Part shown: positions 45,312 to 54,684 of the stretch, piece by piece
Numbering within the stretch: position 1 is the stretch's first letter
Layout of the letters: each line of letters begins with the position of its first letter
NCBI RefSeq assembly: GCF_000317045.1
Contig: NC_019703.1
Coordinates: 3,150,501 to 3,214,500, forward strand
Length of the DNA: 64,000 bases
Direction: 5' to 3'
From: Geitlerinema sp. PCC 7407
GTDB lineage: Bacteria > Cyanobacteriota > Cyanobacteriia > PCC-7407
Made by a program: the position numbers and the translations under genes
The notes under the pieces: generated by a model
What the model was told of the DNA's origin: nothing
Database searches by the model: none
What the model saw: the letters and a program-made list of their open reading frames with translations, nothing else

Positions 45312-45338
45312 AGCGCCTATCTAGGCGCTCGTTTTCTT
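45312..45338 (+). terminator. tatA intrinsic terminator
   Basis: Near-continuous palindrome AGCGCCTA (45312-45319) / TAGGCGCT (45322-45329), followed by CGTTTTCTTT. The loop is effectively ATCT. It lies 57 bp after the tatA stop and 29 bp before pth. Confidence 0.75.
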
Positions 45339-45366
45339 TGTCCTTCTGCAATTTTGTTTTCCTCCC

Positions 45367-46008
45367 ATGCCCGCAGCGTCCTCAGGCCCGGTGGTTCCAC
45401 AACTCATCATTGGGCTCGGCAACCCTGGCTCCAAGTACGACCACACTCGCCACAACATCGGCTTCGATGCCATTGACCGGCTGGCGTCGGGGTGGAGCGT
45501 TTCGCTGAGCGAGGAGCGCAAGTTTCAGGGCCTGGTGGGCAGCGGTCGCGGCCCCCATGGCGACAAGATTCACTTGCTCAAGCCCTTGACCTTCATGAAC
45601 CGGTCGGGGCAGTCTGTGCGGGCTGTCTTGGACTGGTACAAGCTACCGCCTGAGTCTGTGCTGGTGATCTACGACGATATGGACCTGCCGCTCGGGAAGC
45701 TGCGGCTGCGGTTGTCTGGATCGGCGGGCAGCCACAACGGCATGAAGTCTCTGGTGGCTCATCTGGGCACCCAGAATTTTCCTCGTCTGCGCATCGGCAT
45801 CGGGGCGCCCAAGACGCCCTCAGGCCACGACAAGGACACGGTGTCCCACGTGCTGGGCCAGTTCGCAGCGGAGGAAAAGCCCCTGGTGACGGCGGTGCTG
45901 AACATCGTCACGGAGGTGACGGAGGTTTGCCTAGGACGCGGGGTCGAGATGGCGATGAATCGCTACAACAATCTCAATTTGGCGGAAACTGCCAAGTCAA
46001 CCCCCTAA
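45367..46008 (+). CDS. pth: Peptidyl-tRNA hydrolase
   Basis: 213 residues. Releases tRNA from stalled peptidyl-tRNA. Motifs: IGLGNPGSKYDHTRHNIGFD (with the catalytic His of RHNIGF), KPLTFMNRSGQSV, VIYDDMDLPLGKLRLR and GSAGSHNGMKSLVAHLG. The start is the ATG at 45367 with a ~12-residue extension before the conserved core. Confidence 0.96.
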   Translation: MPAASSGPVVPQLIIGLGNPGSKYDHTRHNIGFDAIDRLASGWSVSLSEERKFQGLVGSGRGPHGDKIHLLKPLTFMNRSGQSVRAVLDWYKLPPESVLVIYDDMDLPLGKLRLRLSGSAGSHNGMKSLVAHLGTQNFPRLRIGIGAPKTPSGHDKDTVSHVLGQFAAEEKPLVTAVLNIVTEVTEVCLGRGVEMAMNRYNNLNLAETAKSTP

Positions 46009-46311
46009 GGACGGAAAAACGCAGCGTTTTGGGTAATTTGCCCGTTGGCACGGGGCGATCGCTGGTCATAGATTTGGAGCTATCTCCACGACTGAGATTG
46101 CTGGCGATCGCCCCTCTCCTTCTTTTTGAAAATCATTGCCAATGCCAGGGAACGCACGCTTCAAATCCCTTTGCCTTGCTGCACTCTAGGGGTAGACTGC
46201 TCAGATTAGGGTGCTTTTGCTGGAGTGGGCGGCTGCGGGCGAAAGCAGAAAGAGGATGGCCATCCCTTCGCGCAGTCTGCCTTGGAGATGCCAGTTTTGC
46301 AGCCCTAGGAG

Positions 46312-46647
46312 ATGCCCTTTTTTATGTCCAGCTACTCTTTGTCTGACTGGCAAACTGATTGGCAACCCGCAGAGACCTTGGCCGAGGCGAGGGTGCTGGA
46401 TAGTCGCGAGGTTCAGCACTGCCACATTACGGCGCCGGATTTGCCCAGACCAACGGGGGCGATCGCCCATGGCGGCCAGCTCTACAGCTATTTGCGTTTG
46501 TTTCCGACCCTCGAAGCTGCCCAGCGAGCCGCCGCTCGCTCTATGAGCCGCGGCAATCAAGTCCTCTTGACGCACGTCCCAAAAGGTTTTGTACTCTGGA
46601 TACTAGAGCCTGAGGCTCGACGTCTCACCAAGCAAAAACCTTTCTAA
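46312..46647 (+). CDS. Conserved hypothetical protein
   Basis: 111 residues (or 107 from the ATG at 46324): SLSDWQTDWQPAETLAEARVL, then QLYSYLRLFPTLEAAQRAAARS and GFVLWILEPEARR. Soluble alpha/beta pattern, no recognised family. It ends 4 bp before the next small gene, so the two are very likely cotranscribed. Confidence 0.68.
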   Translation: MPFFMSSYSLSDWQTDWQPAETLAEARVLDSREVQHCHITAPDLPRPTGAIAHGGQLYSYLRLFPTLEAAQRAAARSMSRGNQVLLTHVPKGFVLWILEPEARRLTKQKPF

Positions 46648-46651
46648 CCTC

Positions 46652-46915
46652 GTGAGTGCTCATCGGTTGCCCAACACCACCGCCTACGTCCGGATTACTC
46701 ATCAGTCTTGGCACCACGGCAAAATCGAGGGGGAGGTCACGGCTAATCAGTTTGCCTGGCAGTTTGCGTGGCACTTTCGCCGGGGCGAGTTGCAGGTCCA
46801 GCCATCCCTCGGACGGGCGCTGATTCGCGAGCCCCTGACCCGCTTCCTGGAGCAAAGCGACTACAAGCTAGAGCCCGGGGGCGACTACTCTTTCACCATT
46901 CGCGCCAAGCTCTAG
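46652..46915 (+). CDS. DUF3146-like conserved protein
   Basis: 87 residues: LPNTTAYVRITHQSWHHGKI, EGEVTANQFAWQFAWHFRRGEL, LGRALIREPLTRFLE and YKLEPGGDYSFTIRAKL. The alternating W/H-rich strands and the EPGGDYxFTIRA end match what I recall of the cyanobacterial DUF3146 family. Soluble, function unknown. The start appears to be a GTG at 46652. Paired with the preceding small gene. Confidence 0.7.
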   Translation: MSAHRLPNTTAYVRITHQSWHHGKIEGEVTANQFAWQFAWHFRRGELQVQPSLGRALIREPLTRFLEQSDYKLEPGGDYSFTIRAKL

Positions 46916-46950
46916 GCGCACCGAACGCTCCAGCCCTCAGCCTAGCCACC

Positions 46951-47355
46951 CTAGGACAAGCCCTGGGCAAGGTATCGCTCAATCAGCAGGATAGCCACGA
47001 TATCGTCAATGGGCCGCGGAATGGACCGCAGCGATCGCGGCATCCAGCGTCCGAGCCCCTTGGGCGGATACATCTGCCAGTAGCGATCGCGCGCCTCCAG
47101 GGTGCTGTAGCGCTCATCGACGCGCACCACCGGCACCGCAGGCTGGAGCTCAGCTTCTAGGCGCTTTCGCCATTCTTTGGAGGTCGTTTGGTCCCCCATC
47201 ACCACCAGCTCGATCGCGTAGCGCTGGCGCAGCCCCTCTAGATGGGCGATCGCCGCCTCCGACGCCACGATCTGATGGTCATGCAGCGTGCGATCGCGCC
47301 CCATCACCGCCACGCCGCACTTTTGGCGGCCCGGATCAAACCCTACAATCACCAT
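46951..47355 (-). CDS. YqgF/RuvX-like RNase H-fold protein
   Basis: 134 residues. Starts VIVGFDPGRQKCGVAVM, the first acidic strand of the RuvC/YqgF fold, with VVMGDQTTSKEW and VVRVDERYSTLEARDRYW providing further acidic residues and RPIDDIVAILLIERYL the last. Related YqgF proteins process pre-16S rRNA ends; this cyanobacterial branch is usually annotated resolvase-like and is not tested. It follows the DUF3084 gene by 9 bp. Confidence 0.85.
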   Translation of the reverse strand: MVIVGFDPGRQKCGVAVMGRDRTLHDHQIVASEAAIAHLEGLRQRYAIELVVMGDQTTSKEWRKRLEAELQPAVPVVRVDERYSTLEARDRYWQMYPPKGLGRWMPRSLRSIPRPIDDIVAILLIERYLAQGLS

Positions 47356-47364
47356 TTCTGCTCC

Positions 47365-48831
47365 TCAGTTGGCCGTGACACCCGCTTCCTCCTCCGGTGG
47401 TGCCTCCAGCCCCGTCTCCGGGGTTTGGAACAGCACGCGACTGCCCTGCATCGCCATCAGGTTCACCCTTAGCGGGCTGCCGGTAAACGTATTTTCCGAA
47501 GCTACCGCCTGGATATTCACCAGCCCCTCCTGGGCCTGGAGCTGCTCTACAAAGCTCACCAGCGTATCTAGGCGGCCATCCCCAATCTGAATCGACTCCG
47601 AGAACAAAATGCCCGCCTGACGCGCCCGAAACTGCGACAGGCGCAGCAGCAGATCGATGCGCTGAGAAAGCTCGTCATTGCTCAAGGTGGCCAGATCCGC
47701 CGAGGTCGAGGCAATCACCTCCCCCTCAGCAAATACCAGGCGATTGAGCACCGCATCGGCAAACACCAGAACCTGCGCCTCACCCACCAGGTAGTTCCCC
47801 GCCGACAGAATGCGCACCACGTAGTCGCGCCCATCACTGATCTGCTCAATCAGCTGGTCCACCTCGGCCTGGGGCACCTGGATAACCCGCTCATTGAAAA
47901 CCGTGGTGCCAGGCCGAGTTTTGCGGATGGCGACCCGATTGGCCTCCTGGAGCAGGCGATCGACAACGCTGCTGGCCGTGGCGGGCGACGGAATTCGCAC
48001 CACTGCCGAGGCCAGAGACTCGTTGCGCAGAAGGGCCACATTTCCCTGGCGCAGCACCTGGAAGTTTCGCTCGAGGGTCCGGACATCCTGCTCCAAAAAT
48101 TCTCGCTGGGCCTCCAGATCCCGCAGGCGCGCCTCTCGCTGAGCCAGGGTCTGGTCTCGCTGGGCAATTTCGGCATCCCGAGCGCTGATTTCGGCTTCGC
48201 GATCGGCAATTACGGCGTCCCGCTCTGCCAGTTCAGCATCTCGCTGACGAATCAACTCGGCCCGCTCTGCCTGGATCTCCTGAATTTCATTGCGCAGGAT
48301 GCTAGCCTGGCGGGTCACTGTGGCCAGACGATCCTGGGCGATCTGGAAATTGGAGGCGACCTGGCTGAGCTGATCTTCGGTGCGATCGAGCTGGCTTTGG
48401 GCCTGGTTCAGCTGCTCCTCGGTGCGGGTCTGGCGCTCCAGCGCCTCGGACAAAAAGCGATTGGTTGCATTCAGGCGGCGCTGAGCGGCTTCTTGGCGCG
48501 ATCGCGCTTCGCCCAGTTCGGCTTCAACGCCGTCTTTTTGCTCGCGGGTCTCTTCTAGTTCTCGCTGGGCCATCGCCAGCCCATCTTGGATCTCTTGTAG
48601 CTCAAAAATCCCGGTGCGCAAGCGGCTATCAATGGCTAACAACACGCCTAAGGTTGCAGCCGAAATCACGCTCCCCGTCAAAATCGTAATCAGCACCGCC
48701 GTTTGCCGGGGGCGAAGATTGAACAGGCTCAGGCGAGCTTTGCCAACTTTGGTGCCCAGGCGATCGCCCACAGTGGCGATCACGCCGCCTAGCAGCAACG
48801 TTGCCAAAATTAGGATGTACCCAGTGGTCAT
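47365..48831 (-). CDS. DUF3084 membrane-anchored coiled-coil protein
   Basis: 488 residues from the ATG at 48831 (MTTGYILILATLLLGG). Two N-terminal membrane segments (~3-22 and ~42-65) are followed by a ~200-residue coiled coil full of Q/E/R heptads, including a regular run of RDAELAERDAVIADREAEI-type repeats, then a globular C-terminal domain (QVPQAEVDQLIEQISDGRDYVV). This is the DUF3084 arrangement in cyanobacteria. The role is unknown, perhaps in envelope or membrane organisation. Cotranscribed with the YqgF-like gene. Confidence 0.9.
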   Translation of the reverse strand: MTTGYILILATLLLGGVIATVGDRLGTKVGKARLSLFNLRPRQTAVLITILTGSVISAATLGVLLAIDSRLRTGIFELQEIQDGLAMAQRELEETREQKDGVEAELGEARSRQEAAQRRLNATNRFLSEALERQTRTEEQLNQAQSQLDRTEDQLSQVASNFQIAQDRLATVTRQASILRNEIQEIQAERAELIRQRDAELAERDAVIADREAEISARDAEIAQRDQTLAQREARLRDLEAQREFLEQDVRTLERNFQVLRQGNVALLRNESLASAVVRIPSPATASSVVDRLLQEANRVAIRKTRPGTTVFNERVIQVPQAEVDQLIEQISDGRDYVVRILSAGNYLVGEAQVLVFADAVLNRLVFAEGEVIASTSADLATLSNDELSQRIDLLLRLSQFRARQAGILFSESIQIGDGRLDTLVSFVEQLQAQEGLVNIQAVASENTFTGSPLRVNLMAMQGSRVLFQTPETGLEAPPEEEAGVTAN

Positions 48832-49259
48832 TAACTCCCCACAAACCCCTACGGCTGATACCAACGCTCCCTTGAACAATCGAGAGAAATTGATTTTCTC
48901 AATTGCCCGAGTCTGCCGCTAGGGCAGGCTTTGTCACGGTCAAGGCAGGCCGTCTCGCTGAGCCTTGCTTTTGTTGTACAGCAGATGCCAACAAAAGTCG
49001 TCATGAACCCTAGCCTAACGCTTCTAGCCGCTAGTCCCCCCTGGTCCGTTTGTTTAACACGGTGGCAGAGAATGGCAGGCGATCGCGCTCAGCAGGGTCA
49101 ACAGCTCAGGATCGAGCACCCCCAAGGACAGTATCCCAGCCCCTGGCGGGAAACAATCCAGGTAGATGTATTTTCTATCATGGCTGCAAATCAACCGGGA
49201 AAAGCGGGGCGCAGGGGAACCCTGGAAAAGGGTGGGTTTTGGCCCTCCAGCAGCCTCGC
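48832..49259. other. Gene-free spacer between DUF3084 and ntcA genes
   Basis: About 430 bp holding the DUF3084 promoter region and the ntcA 3' flank. A small hairpin GAGAAA-N5-TTTCTC lies at 48884-48900. A weak ACCC...GGGT hairpin near 49223-49237 could end ntcA. Overlapping short frames show no protein-like sequence. Confidence 0.4.
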
Positions 49260-49931
49260 CTAGGTAAACTGCTGGCTCAGGGCGACTGGGTTGTGCACCG
49301 TGATCTTTTTCTTGTGGATCGCGATCATTTCTTCTTGGCGCAGATCGCCTAGCAGGCGGGTCACCGTCACCCGCGTGGAGCCAATGGCCTCCGCGATCGC
49401 CTGGTGGGAGAGCTTGAGGTCGATCGTGATGCCCTCGGGGCTCGGCACCCCAAAGTCCCGGCACAAGATCAGCAAAAAGCTCACCAGCCGAGACCCCATA
49501 TCCCGGTGAGCTAGGGTTTCGATCATCATCTCCGTTTGCAGGATTCGCGACGAGAGCCCCTGAAGCAGCACCATCGAGAGTTCTGGGTCTTCCTTGAGGG
49601 CCTTCTCCATCTGCTCGATGGGCACCGACAGCAGCTCCACCGGCGTAAAGGCCACCGCATGGTAGAAGCGATCGGAGCGATGCCCCGTAATCAGCGACAA
49701 AACGCCAAAAACACTGTTTTCTCGCAGTAGCGCAACGGTGATTTCTTCCCCGGCTTCGTAGACCCGCGAGAGCTTCACGGCCCCTTTCAGGAGAAAGTAG
49801 ACCCGCTCAGCGGGATCACCAGGAAAAAAGATTGTCTTGCCGCGCTCAAAGGTTTCCACAACGGGTGGAAACGCACCGCCACTGATCTGGCGGAAAACGG
49901 CTGCTAACGGTTTGTCCTGCGTCACGACCAT
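49260..49931 (-). CDS. ntcA: Global nitrogen regulator NtcA
   Basis: 223 residues from the ATG at 49931, the standard NtcA length, preceded by an AAGGGGAT ribosome-binding site. CRP/FNR family: cyclic-nucleotide-like domain ([52 protein letters not shown]), dimer helix, and a C-terminal HTH ([25 protein letters not shown]). NtcA binds 2-oxoglutarate and activates nitrogen-assimilation genes at GTA-N8-TAC. The frame extends 68 codons upstream, but that stretch covers the promoter. A matching site lies 150 bp upstream. Confidence 0.97.
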   Translation of the reverse strand: MVVTQDKPLAAVFRQISGGAFPPVVETFERGKTIFFPGDPAERVYFLLKGAVKLSRVYEAGEEITVALLRENSVFGVLSLITGHRSDRFYHAVAFTPVELLSVPIEQMEKALKEDPELSMVLLQGLSSRILQTEMMIETLAHRDMGSRLVSFLLILCRDFGVPSPEGITIDLKLSHQAIAEAIGSTRVTVTRLLGDLRQEEMIAIHKKKITVHNPVALSQQFT

Positions 49932-50081
49932 ATCCCCTTCCCTGCCATTACTCCAGCAACTCCGCTGGACCACGCGTGATGAGTCGTCTGAATCAATCAC
50001 AGTCGCTGCGAGTCGAGTGTGAGCAATTGCTGACTTTACGACGACTTTAGAACACTTAAACGCACTCCCAAGGGCTTTTTT

Positions 50082-50095
50082 GTACTGCTTGTTAC
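50082..50095 (-). promoter_or_regulatory. NtcA-binding site upstream of ntcA
   Basis: A perfect GTA-CTGCTTGT-TAC (GTA-N8-TAC) is 151 bp upstream of the ntcA start codon. Autoregulation of ntcA is well known in cyanobacteria. On the minus strand a TTAAGT-like -10 lies about 23 bp downstream of the box, near the class II spacing, but the match is imperfect. Confidence 0.65.
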
Positions 50096-50298
50096 ACAAT
50101 GGCCCTCGAAACTGCCTCGCGACCAGGAGCGCCATAGAGAAAAGTGATCCCCGGAGTCATCCGAAAATCTACGAATTGGCCAAGCTTTTGCTTTTTTCGG
50201 AGTCTTGCAGCATAACCTAGCCTGGGATAGTTGACAAAGCAAAAATATTTTTGGCTGAGACTATCTTAGCGGCAGTCGGGGGAAAGTCAGCGATGGGT

Positions 50299-50754
50299 CT
50301 AGCGCCCCGCCAGGTCCGGGCAATAGTGCTGTAGGGCCAGGGTGTGAATGAGATCTTGGCGGGCGGAGCCGCTGGCAGAGCCAGTGAGGGCCGCCAGACG
50401 GGCCTTGCGCTGCTGGGCGGCAGCGGGGCCAGCAAAGCGCAGGACCCGACAGGTGGTTTTGGCGGCGGCGATCGCGCTGTCAGGGAAGTCAGTGATGCTG
50501 CTGACCAGATCTGGCTGGACGCTGGCCGGGGACTGGCGGGCGATCGCCTGAAAGTCCTGGAGAAATAGGGTGTTGGCGTCTTCGGGCGATCGCCCGCCAC
50601 CGCGACAGAGGCCCGAGAGATCCACGACTGCCCCGGAGTCATCCTGCCAGTAGCACAGAAAATCGGGCTCCCGAGCGATCGCCTTCGGGCTGGCGACGCT
50701 CACTCCCCACAGCAGAAGCAGCGCACTTTGAAAAAGGGGGTGACTGATTTTCAT
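50299..50754 (-). CDS. Exported hypothetical protein with paired cysteines
   Basis: 151 residues with a signal peptide (LFQSALLLLWGVSVASPKAIA). The mature part begins FLCYWQDDSGAVVDLSGLC and ends ALQHYCPDLAGR. The three Cys blocks and the HYCP end recall small secreted DUF732-like proteins, but the assignment is loose. Probably periplasmic. Function unknown. Confidence 0.7.
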   Translation of the reverse strand: MKISHPLFQSALLLLWGVSVASPKAIAREPDFLCYWQDDSGAVVDLSGLCRGGGRSPEDANTLFLQDFQAIARQSPASVQPDLVSSITDFPDSAIAAAKTTCRVLRFAGPAAAQQRKARLAALTGSASGSARQDLIHTLALQHYCPDLAGR

Positions 50755-51416
50755 TTTTCAAACTGTTATGAATCTTTGAGATTGAGTTCTAGAAAAAATA
50801 ATTTACGTAAAATTACGGCCATTTTGGCAGGACCACGGGATTCTACGGATTAAAGATTAGAGGGGAAGCAAAGCTGGACAAGGGGCGATCGCCCCTCGAA
50901 GGGCAGGAGGGTCAGCCTCGAAAAATCACAACTCTGGTCACAATTGATGCTGCGATTTCTTTAATCACTTCTTCTGTCGAGTCCTTTGGGCAATTCAATT
51001 GAGATCATTCATTTTTATTCTCAGGAAACTCAAAAATTTTTAAAGCAAATCAAGCATTTATTTGCGTCAGACAATATAAGCTATACATCAACTCAATAAT
51101 GCGCTTCAAATCGTTTTCAGATCGATCGCAACAGGTTTTATTTTGTAAACCAATCGCTCCAAGAACCTTTTGGTGAAGGGTTTGTGGAGAGGGTGGGTTT
51201 AGGGCCACAGATGACCCTCAAGGTGCCCATCAAGGGGTTCATCCAAGCTGGCAAAGGCAGAGTCCCGATCGTCGAACATTCGACGGTTTTAGCTGAATTT
51301 TGGAGCGCCAGAGTCAAGGGTTCATGTGAATTTTGATCAAGATTTCGGCTACAGGCCTGGGGAAGCGATCGCCCGATAAAGCGCGATCGCTGGTTCTGTA
51401 GAGCGGCGGTTAATTC
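50755..51416. other. AT-rich spacer with no supportable gene
   Basis: About 660 bp. A short palindrome GTCGAA-CA-TTCGAC lies near 51277, and promoter-like TATAAG/TATACA stretches near 51075. A minus-strand frame of 108 codons (51138-51464) looks random in composition. Probably the regulatory region for the cytochrome gene. Confidence 0.4.
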
Positions 51417-51476
51417 ATGAATTGGCTTCCAATTTTTTGCTGCTTTGTCGAGTCTTTTAATCACGTTCTAAAAAAC

Positions 51477-53519
51477 ATGCGCTGGCACAAACGCGTTTTA
51501 ACTTTCTTGCTGATCTTCTTGGCAAGTCTTGCCGCTTTTTTCATCTCTACGATCACCATGGGAGCCCGCAAAAGCTTGGCAATGGACCCTCTATTGCGCC
51601 CCGTTCCTACTCAGCCCACAGGCCACTACGACTACTTTGGTGAGCTTTTGAATCCGGCTCAGGCAGCCCGCTTGGTTCGTCGGCAAGGGCTCGATCCCAG
51701 GAATGCCGAGTCCTATCTCAAAGTTGGCGCTGTGGAAATTACAGAGGACCTGATCGATCAGGGAGAGAAAATTTTCTTCGAGCGTAAAATTGGCGACACC
51801 TTTGGACTTCAAGGTGTCTTTGGGTTTGGGACCGGCCTACAAACGGTTTTCCCGGAGCTGGGGGCGGCGATCGCGGGTCTAGGCGGAGAGCCTACCAACA
51901 ACGTCGTTCTTCAGCTGCAAAAAGAGATTTCCCTGGGCGGCTGGACCTATCCTGCTGGGGCTTCGGTCCCCACCGGCCTCGATGTCCCCAGAAACGGCAG
52001 TTTCCCCATCGGTCTCACCTCCCAGGGCAACATCACCTGTGCCATTTGCCATGTGACCCAGTCTCCCGGGGGCGATCGCCTAGATGGCGTGCCCAACGGC
52101 GACCTGAATATTCCCCTACTCGTCGCCCTAGCCCCCAACTCCGCTGCGGCTTTCGCTCGCCTAAACATCAACCCCCTCGATCCCCAGTACCAGGGCAATG
52201 GCAAAACCATCCTAGACAGCAACAATCAACCCGTTCAGCTGCCAGATCCTCAAAAATTTGAGGAAGCCTTTGATCGGCTCGTGCTCCAGGTGCCCTTTGG
52301 CCACTTCGAAAGCTCGCCCGACAGTATCAGCAACACCACCCAAATTCCCAGTCTCTTCACCTTCCAAAACCATCCCTACACGGCTGGTGGTGAATTTGCA
52401 GTGGGGCCTTTTGCCGGTCTGAGCGTCACCAACAACGCTGTTCACTCTTCCGAAATCAACCTCTTGGCCGCAGCGCAGATCAGCGCCGAAACCATTGGCA
52501 TCGATCCCGAGGTCTACCTCGGCACCATGCTGCAAAACGCCGCCAATCCGCAGCTCCGGCTCCCCGACGGCCCACCCATCAAGCCTTCCCAGTGGCTCAG
52601 ATTGGTTGCGCCAAACCCAGCCCAGGCTGAACTAGAAGATCAGATCGTCGCCCCCGGCGCTGGGCAGTATCCCAACGCTCGGCCCAGCCTTGCCACCTAT
52701 AACGGACTCGTGTTTACCCCCGACTCCGGTCAATCGGACGATGTCGCCAGTGGTCCTTTCATGTTCGCCAATAACGCCATGTCCGCCTGGCAAAACAGCC
52801 TCGTGCCGCCAGCCAACAAGACCCCGGCGAACCAAGAGGCGATCGCGAGCGGATCCGTCCAGCGGGGTGCCAAGGTCTTCCGGCAGGCCAACTGCGCTAG
52901 CTGCCACGTAGCGCCCTTTTTCACGGATAACCGCATTCACCCGCTGCGCCGCATTGGCACAAACCCCGCTCGGGCCGAATCTCGCCTGTCTCTCAATGAG
53001 CTGCTGGTAGCGCCCCAGCTCTACAGCTTTGATGCCTCCGTGCCGGTCTCCGAGACGGCGCAAGTGCTGGATGTGCCGACGCGGGGAATCTCAAAGTCAT
53101 CGACGTCTCTGCCGCGAGGGGTGCTGCCCGATGGTGGTTACAAAACCACTTCCCTGCTGGGTCTGTACCTGAGCGCGCCCTATCTCCATGATGGCGGCGT
53201 GGCCGTGAGAGAGGGCGCTTTGGAGGTGTCTGAAGATGGTCGCTTCACGGTCGAAGATGAGAGCGGCTTGGGCCTGTGGGGCACCCTCAGCAAGGGCATT
53301 GCGGCGGATCCGGCCAGCAGCCTGCGGGCCCTCGTCGATAGCCAGCTGCGACGCGAGGTCGTGCAGGCCAACCGATCCCACCCAGAGTTGGTCAACGCCA
53401 ATCTGGATGGCAGCGGCCACGACTTCTTTGTCGATCGGACAACGGGCTTTAATCCTCGTCAGCAAACGGACCTGATCAATTTCTTGCTGGCCCTCGACGA
53501 TCATCCGGGGCAGTTCTAG
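51477..53519 (+). CDS. Exported di-haem cytochrome c (peroxidase/oxygenase-like)
   Basis: 680 residues from the ATG at 51477, which gives a normal signal sequence (MRWHKRVLTFLLIFLASLAAFF); the frame also opens at 51417. Two haem-binding CxxCH motifs: CAICH near residue 188 and CASCH near 473. The block GGYKTTSLLGLYLSAPYLHDGG near the C-terminus is typical of the bacterial cytochrome c peroxidase/MauG superfamily. At ~680 residues it is about twice the usual peroxidase length, close to RoxA-type di-haem oxygenases. Likely periplasmic or lumenal. Substrate unknown; no partner gene adjacent. Confidence 0.85.
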   Translation: MRWHKRVLTFLLIFLASLAAFFISTITMGARKSLAMDPLLRPVPTQPTGHYDYFGELLNPAQAARLVRRQGLDPRNAESYLKVGAVEITEDLIDQGEKIFFERKIGDTFGLQGVFGFGTGLQTVFPELGAAIAGLGGEPTNNVVLQLQKEISLGGWTYPAGASVPTGLDVPRNGSFPIGLTSQGNITCAICHVTQSPGGDRLDGVPNGDLNIPLLVALAPNSAAAFARLNINPLDPQYQGNGKTILDSNNQPVQLPDPQKFEEAFDRLVLQVPFGHFESSPDSISNTTQIPSLFTFQNHPYTAGGEFAVGPFAGLSVTNNAVHSSEINLLAAAQISAETIGIDPEVYLGTMLQNAANPQLRLPDGPPIKPSQWLRLVAPNPAQAELEDQIVAPGAGQYPNARPSLATYNGLVFTPDSGQSDDVASGPFMFANNAMSAWQNSLVPPANKTPANQEAIASGSVQRGAKVFRQANCASCHVAPFFTDNRIHPLRRIGTNPARAESRLSLNELLVAPQLYSFDASVPVSETAQVLDVPTRGISKSSTSLPRGVLPDGGYKTTSLLGLYLSAPYLHDGGVAVREGALEVSEDGRFTVEDESGLGLWGTLSKGIAADPASSLRALVDSQLRREVVQANRSHPELVNANLDGSGHDFFVDRTTGFNPRQQTDLINFLLALDDHPGQF

Positions 53520-53751
53520 TCCTGAGCTGCTGAGATGGAGCTGTGGGGAGGAACTCAGCAGGAGGATTTGGCAACTTCTCCCTGCAATGACAGTTCACTC
53601 AGACCTGGACCACAAGAGCAGAGCCGGAGGGTGATGACAGACTCTCCGCTCTCTTCCCGGAGAGCGTGGGGCTTCCCGCCTATCTTGCTAAAATGCAAGA
53701 CCGGTGGCGATCGCCCCCCGGCTTATCCTCTATATTTGTTGGGTCGATATT

Positions 53752-54684
53752 GTGAATACGGCTGCCTCTCTCTCATCTACAACCGTCGTCGTACCGGGCA
53801 CTACGGCCAACCTTGGCCCTGGCTTTGACTGTCTCGGCGCGGCCCTGACGGTGCACAATCAGTTTGGCTTTCGGTTGCAGGAGACCAGCGACAGCGCGGT
53901 CACCATTACAGTGAGCGGCACCGAAGCCGATCGCGTGAATGTCGATGCCAACAACTTGGTCTACCAGGCCTTCGTCAAAGTCTTCCAGTTTTTGGGTCAT
54001 GCGGTGCCGCCAGTGGCGATCGACATTGAGCTGGGCGTTCCGCTGGCCCGGGGCCTGGGCAGCTCGGCGACGGCGATCGTGGGGGGCCTGATGGGGGCCA
54101 ATTCCCTGGCCGGGGAGCCGCTGAGCGAGGCTCAGCTCATGGAGTTGGCGATCGCCATGGAGGGGCATCCTGACAACGTGGTGCCTGCGCTGATCGGTGG
54201 GTGCCGGTTGGCGGCCTCGCGCACCGATGACTCCTGGGAAATCTGCGAGATCGACTGGCACTCGGACATTGTGCCTGTAGTAGCCATTCCCAACTTTGAG
54301 CTGTCCACGGAGGAGGCGCGGCGCGTCCTGCCCAGCAGCTACAGCCGAGCGGATGCGGTGTTTAATGTGGCCCACCTGGGTCTGCTGGTGCGCGGCCTGG
54401 AGAGCGGGCGGGGCGACTGGCTGGCGACGGCGCTGCAAGACCGGATTCATCAGCCCTACCGGCAAGCTTTGATTCGTGGCTTCAACGCGGTGTACCAGAG
54501 CGCGCTGGATTCTGGCGCTTACGGCTTGGTGATCAGCGGCGCGGGACCGACCCTGCTGGCGCTGACCAGCGCAGAGGCAGCCCCCACGGTGGAGCAGGCC
54601 ATCCAGACCGCCTGGGCGGAGCAAGGGATCGAAGCCGAGGTGCGATCGCTCGCTGTGGATCAGCAGGGGGCGCGGCTCGTCTAG
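53752..54684 (+). CDS. thrB: Homoserine kinase
   Basis: 310 residues from a GTG at 53752, which suits the family: the conserved start STTVVVPGTTANLGPGFDCLG follows closely. The ATP-binding GHMP motif PLARGLGSSATAIVGG lies near 90-105, and ISGAGPTLLAL near the C-terminus. It phosphorylates homoserine for threonine synthesis. An upstream GTG at 53704 would add a hydrophobic stretch that overlaps a HIP1 site and is unlikely. The stop shares CTAG with the convergent peptidase gene. Confidence 0.95.
   Translation: MNTAASLSSTTVVVPGTTANLGPGFDCLGAALTVHNQFGFRLQETSDSAVTITVSGTEADRVNVDANNLVYQAFVKVFQFLGHAVPPVAIDIELGVPLARGLGSSATAIVGGLMGANSLAGEPLSEAQLMELAIAMEGHPDNVVPALIGGCRLAASRTDDSWEICEIDWHSDIVPVVAIPNFELSTEEARRVLPSSYSRADAVFNVAHLGLLVRGLESGRGDWLATALQDRIHQPYRQALIRGFNAVYQSALDSGAYGLVISGAGPTLLALTSAEAAPTVEQAIQTAWAEQGIEAEVRSLAVDQQGARLV

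Noticed and set aside
51138-51464. 108-codon minus-strand frame upstream of the cytochrome
   Set aside because: No ribosome-binding site, random-looking composition, and it crosses the likely promoter region.
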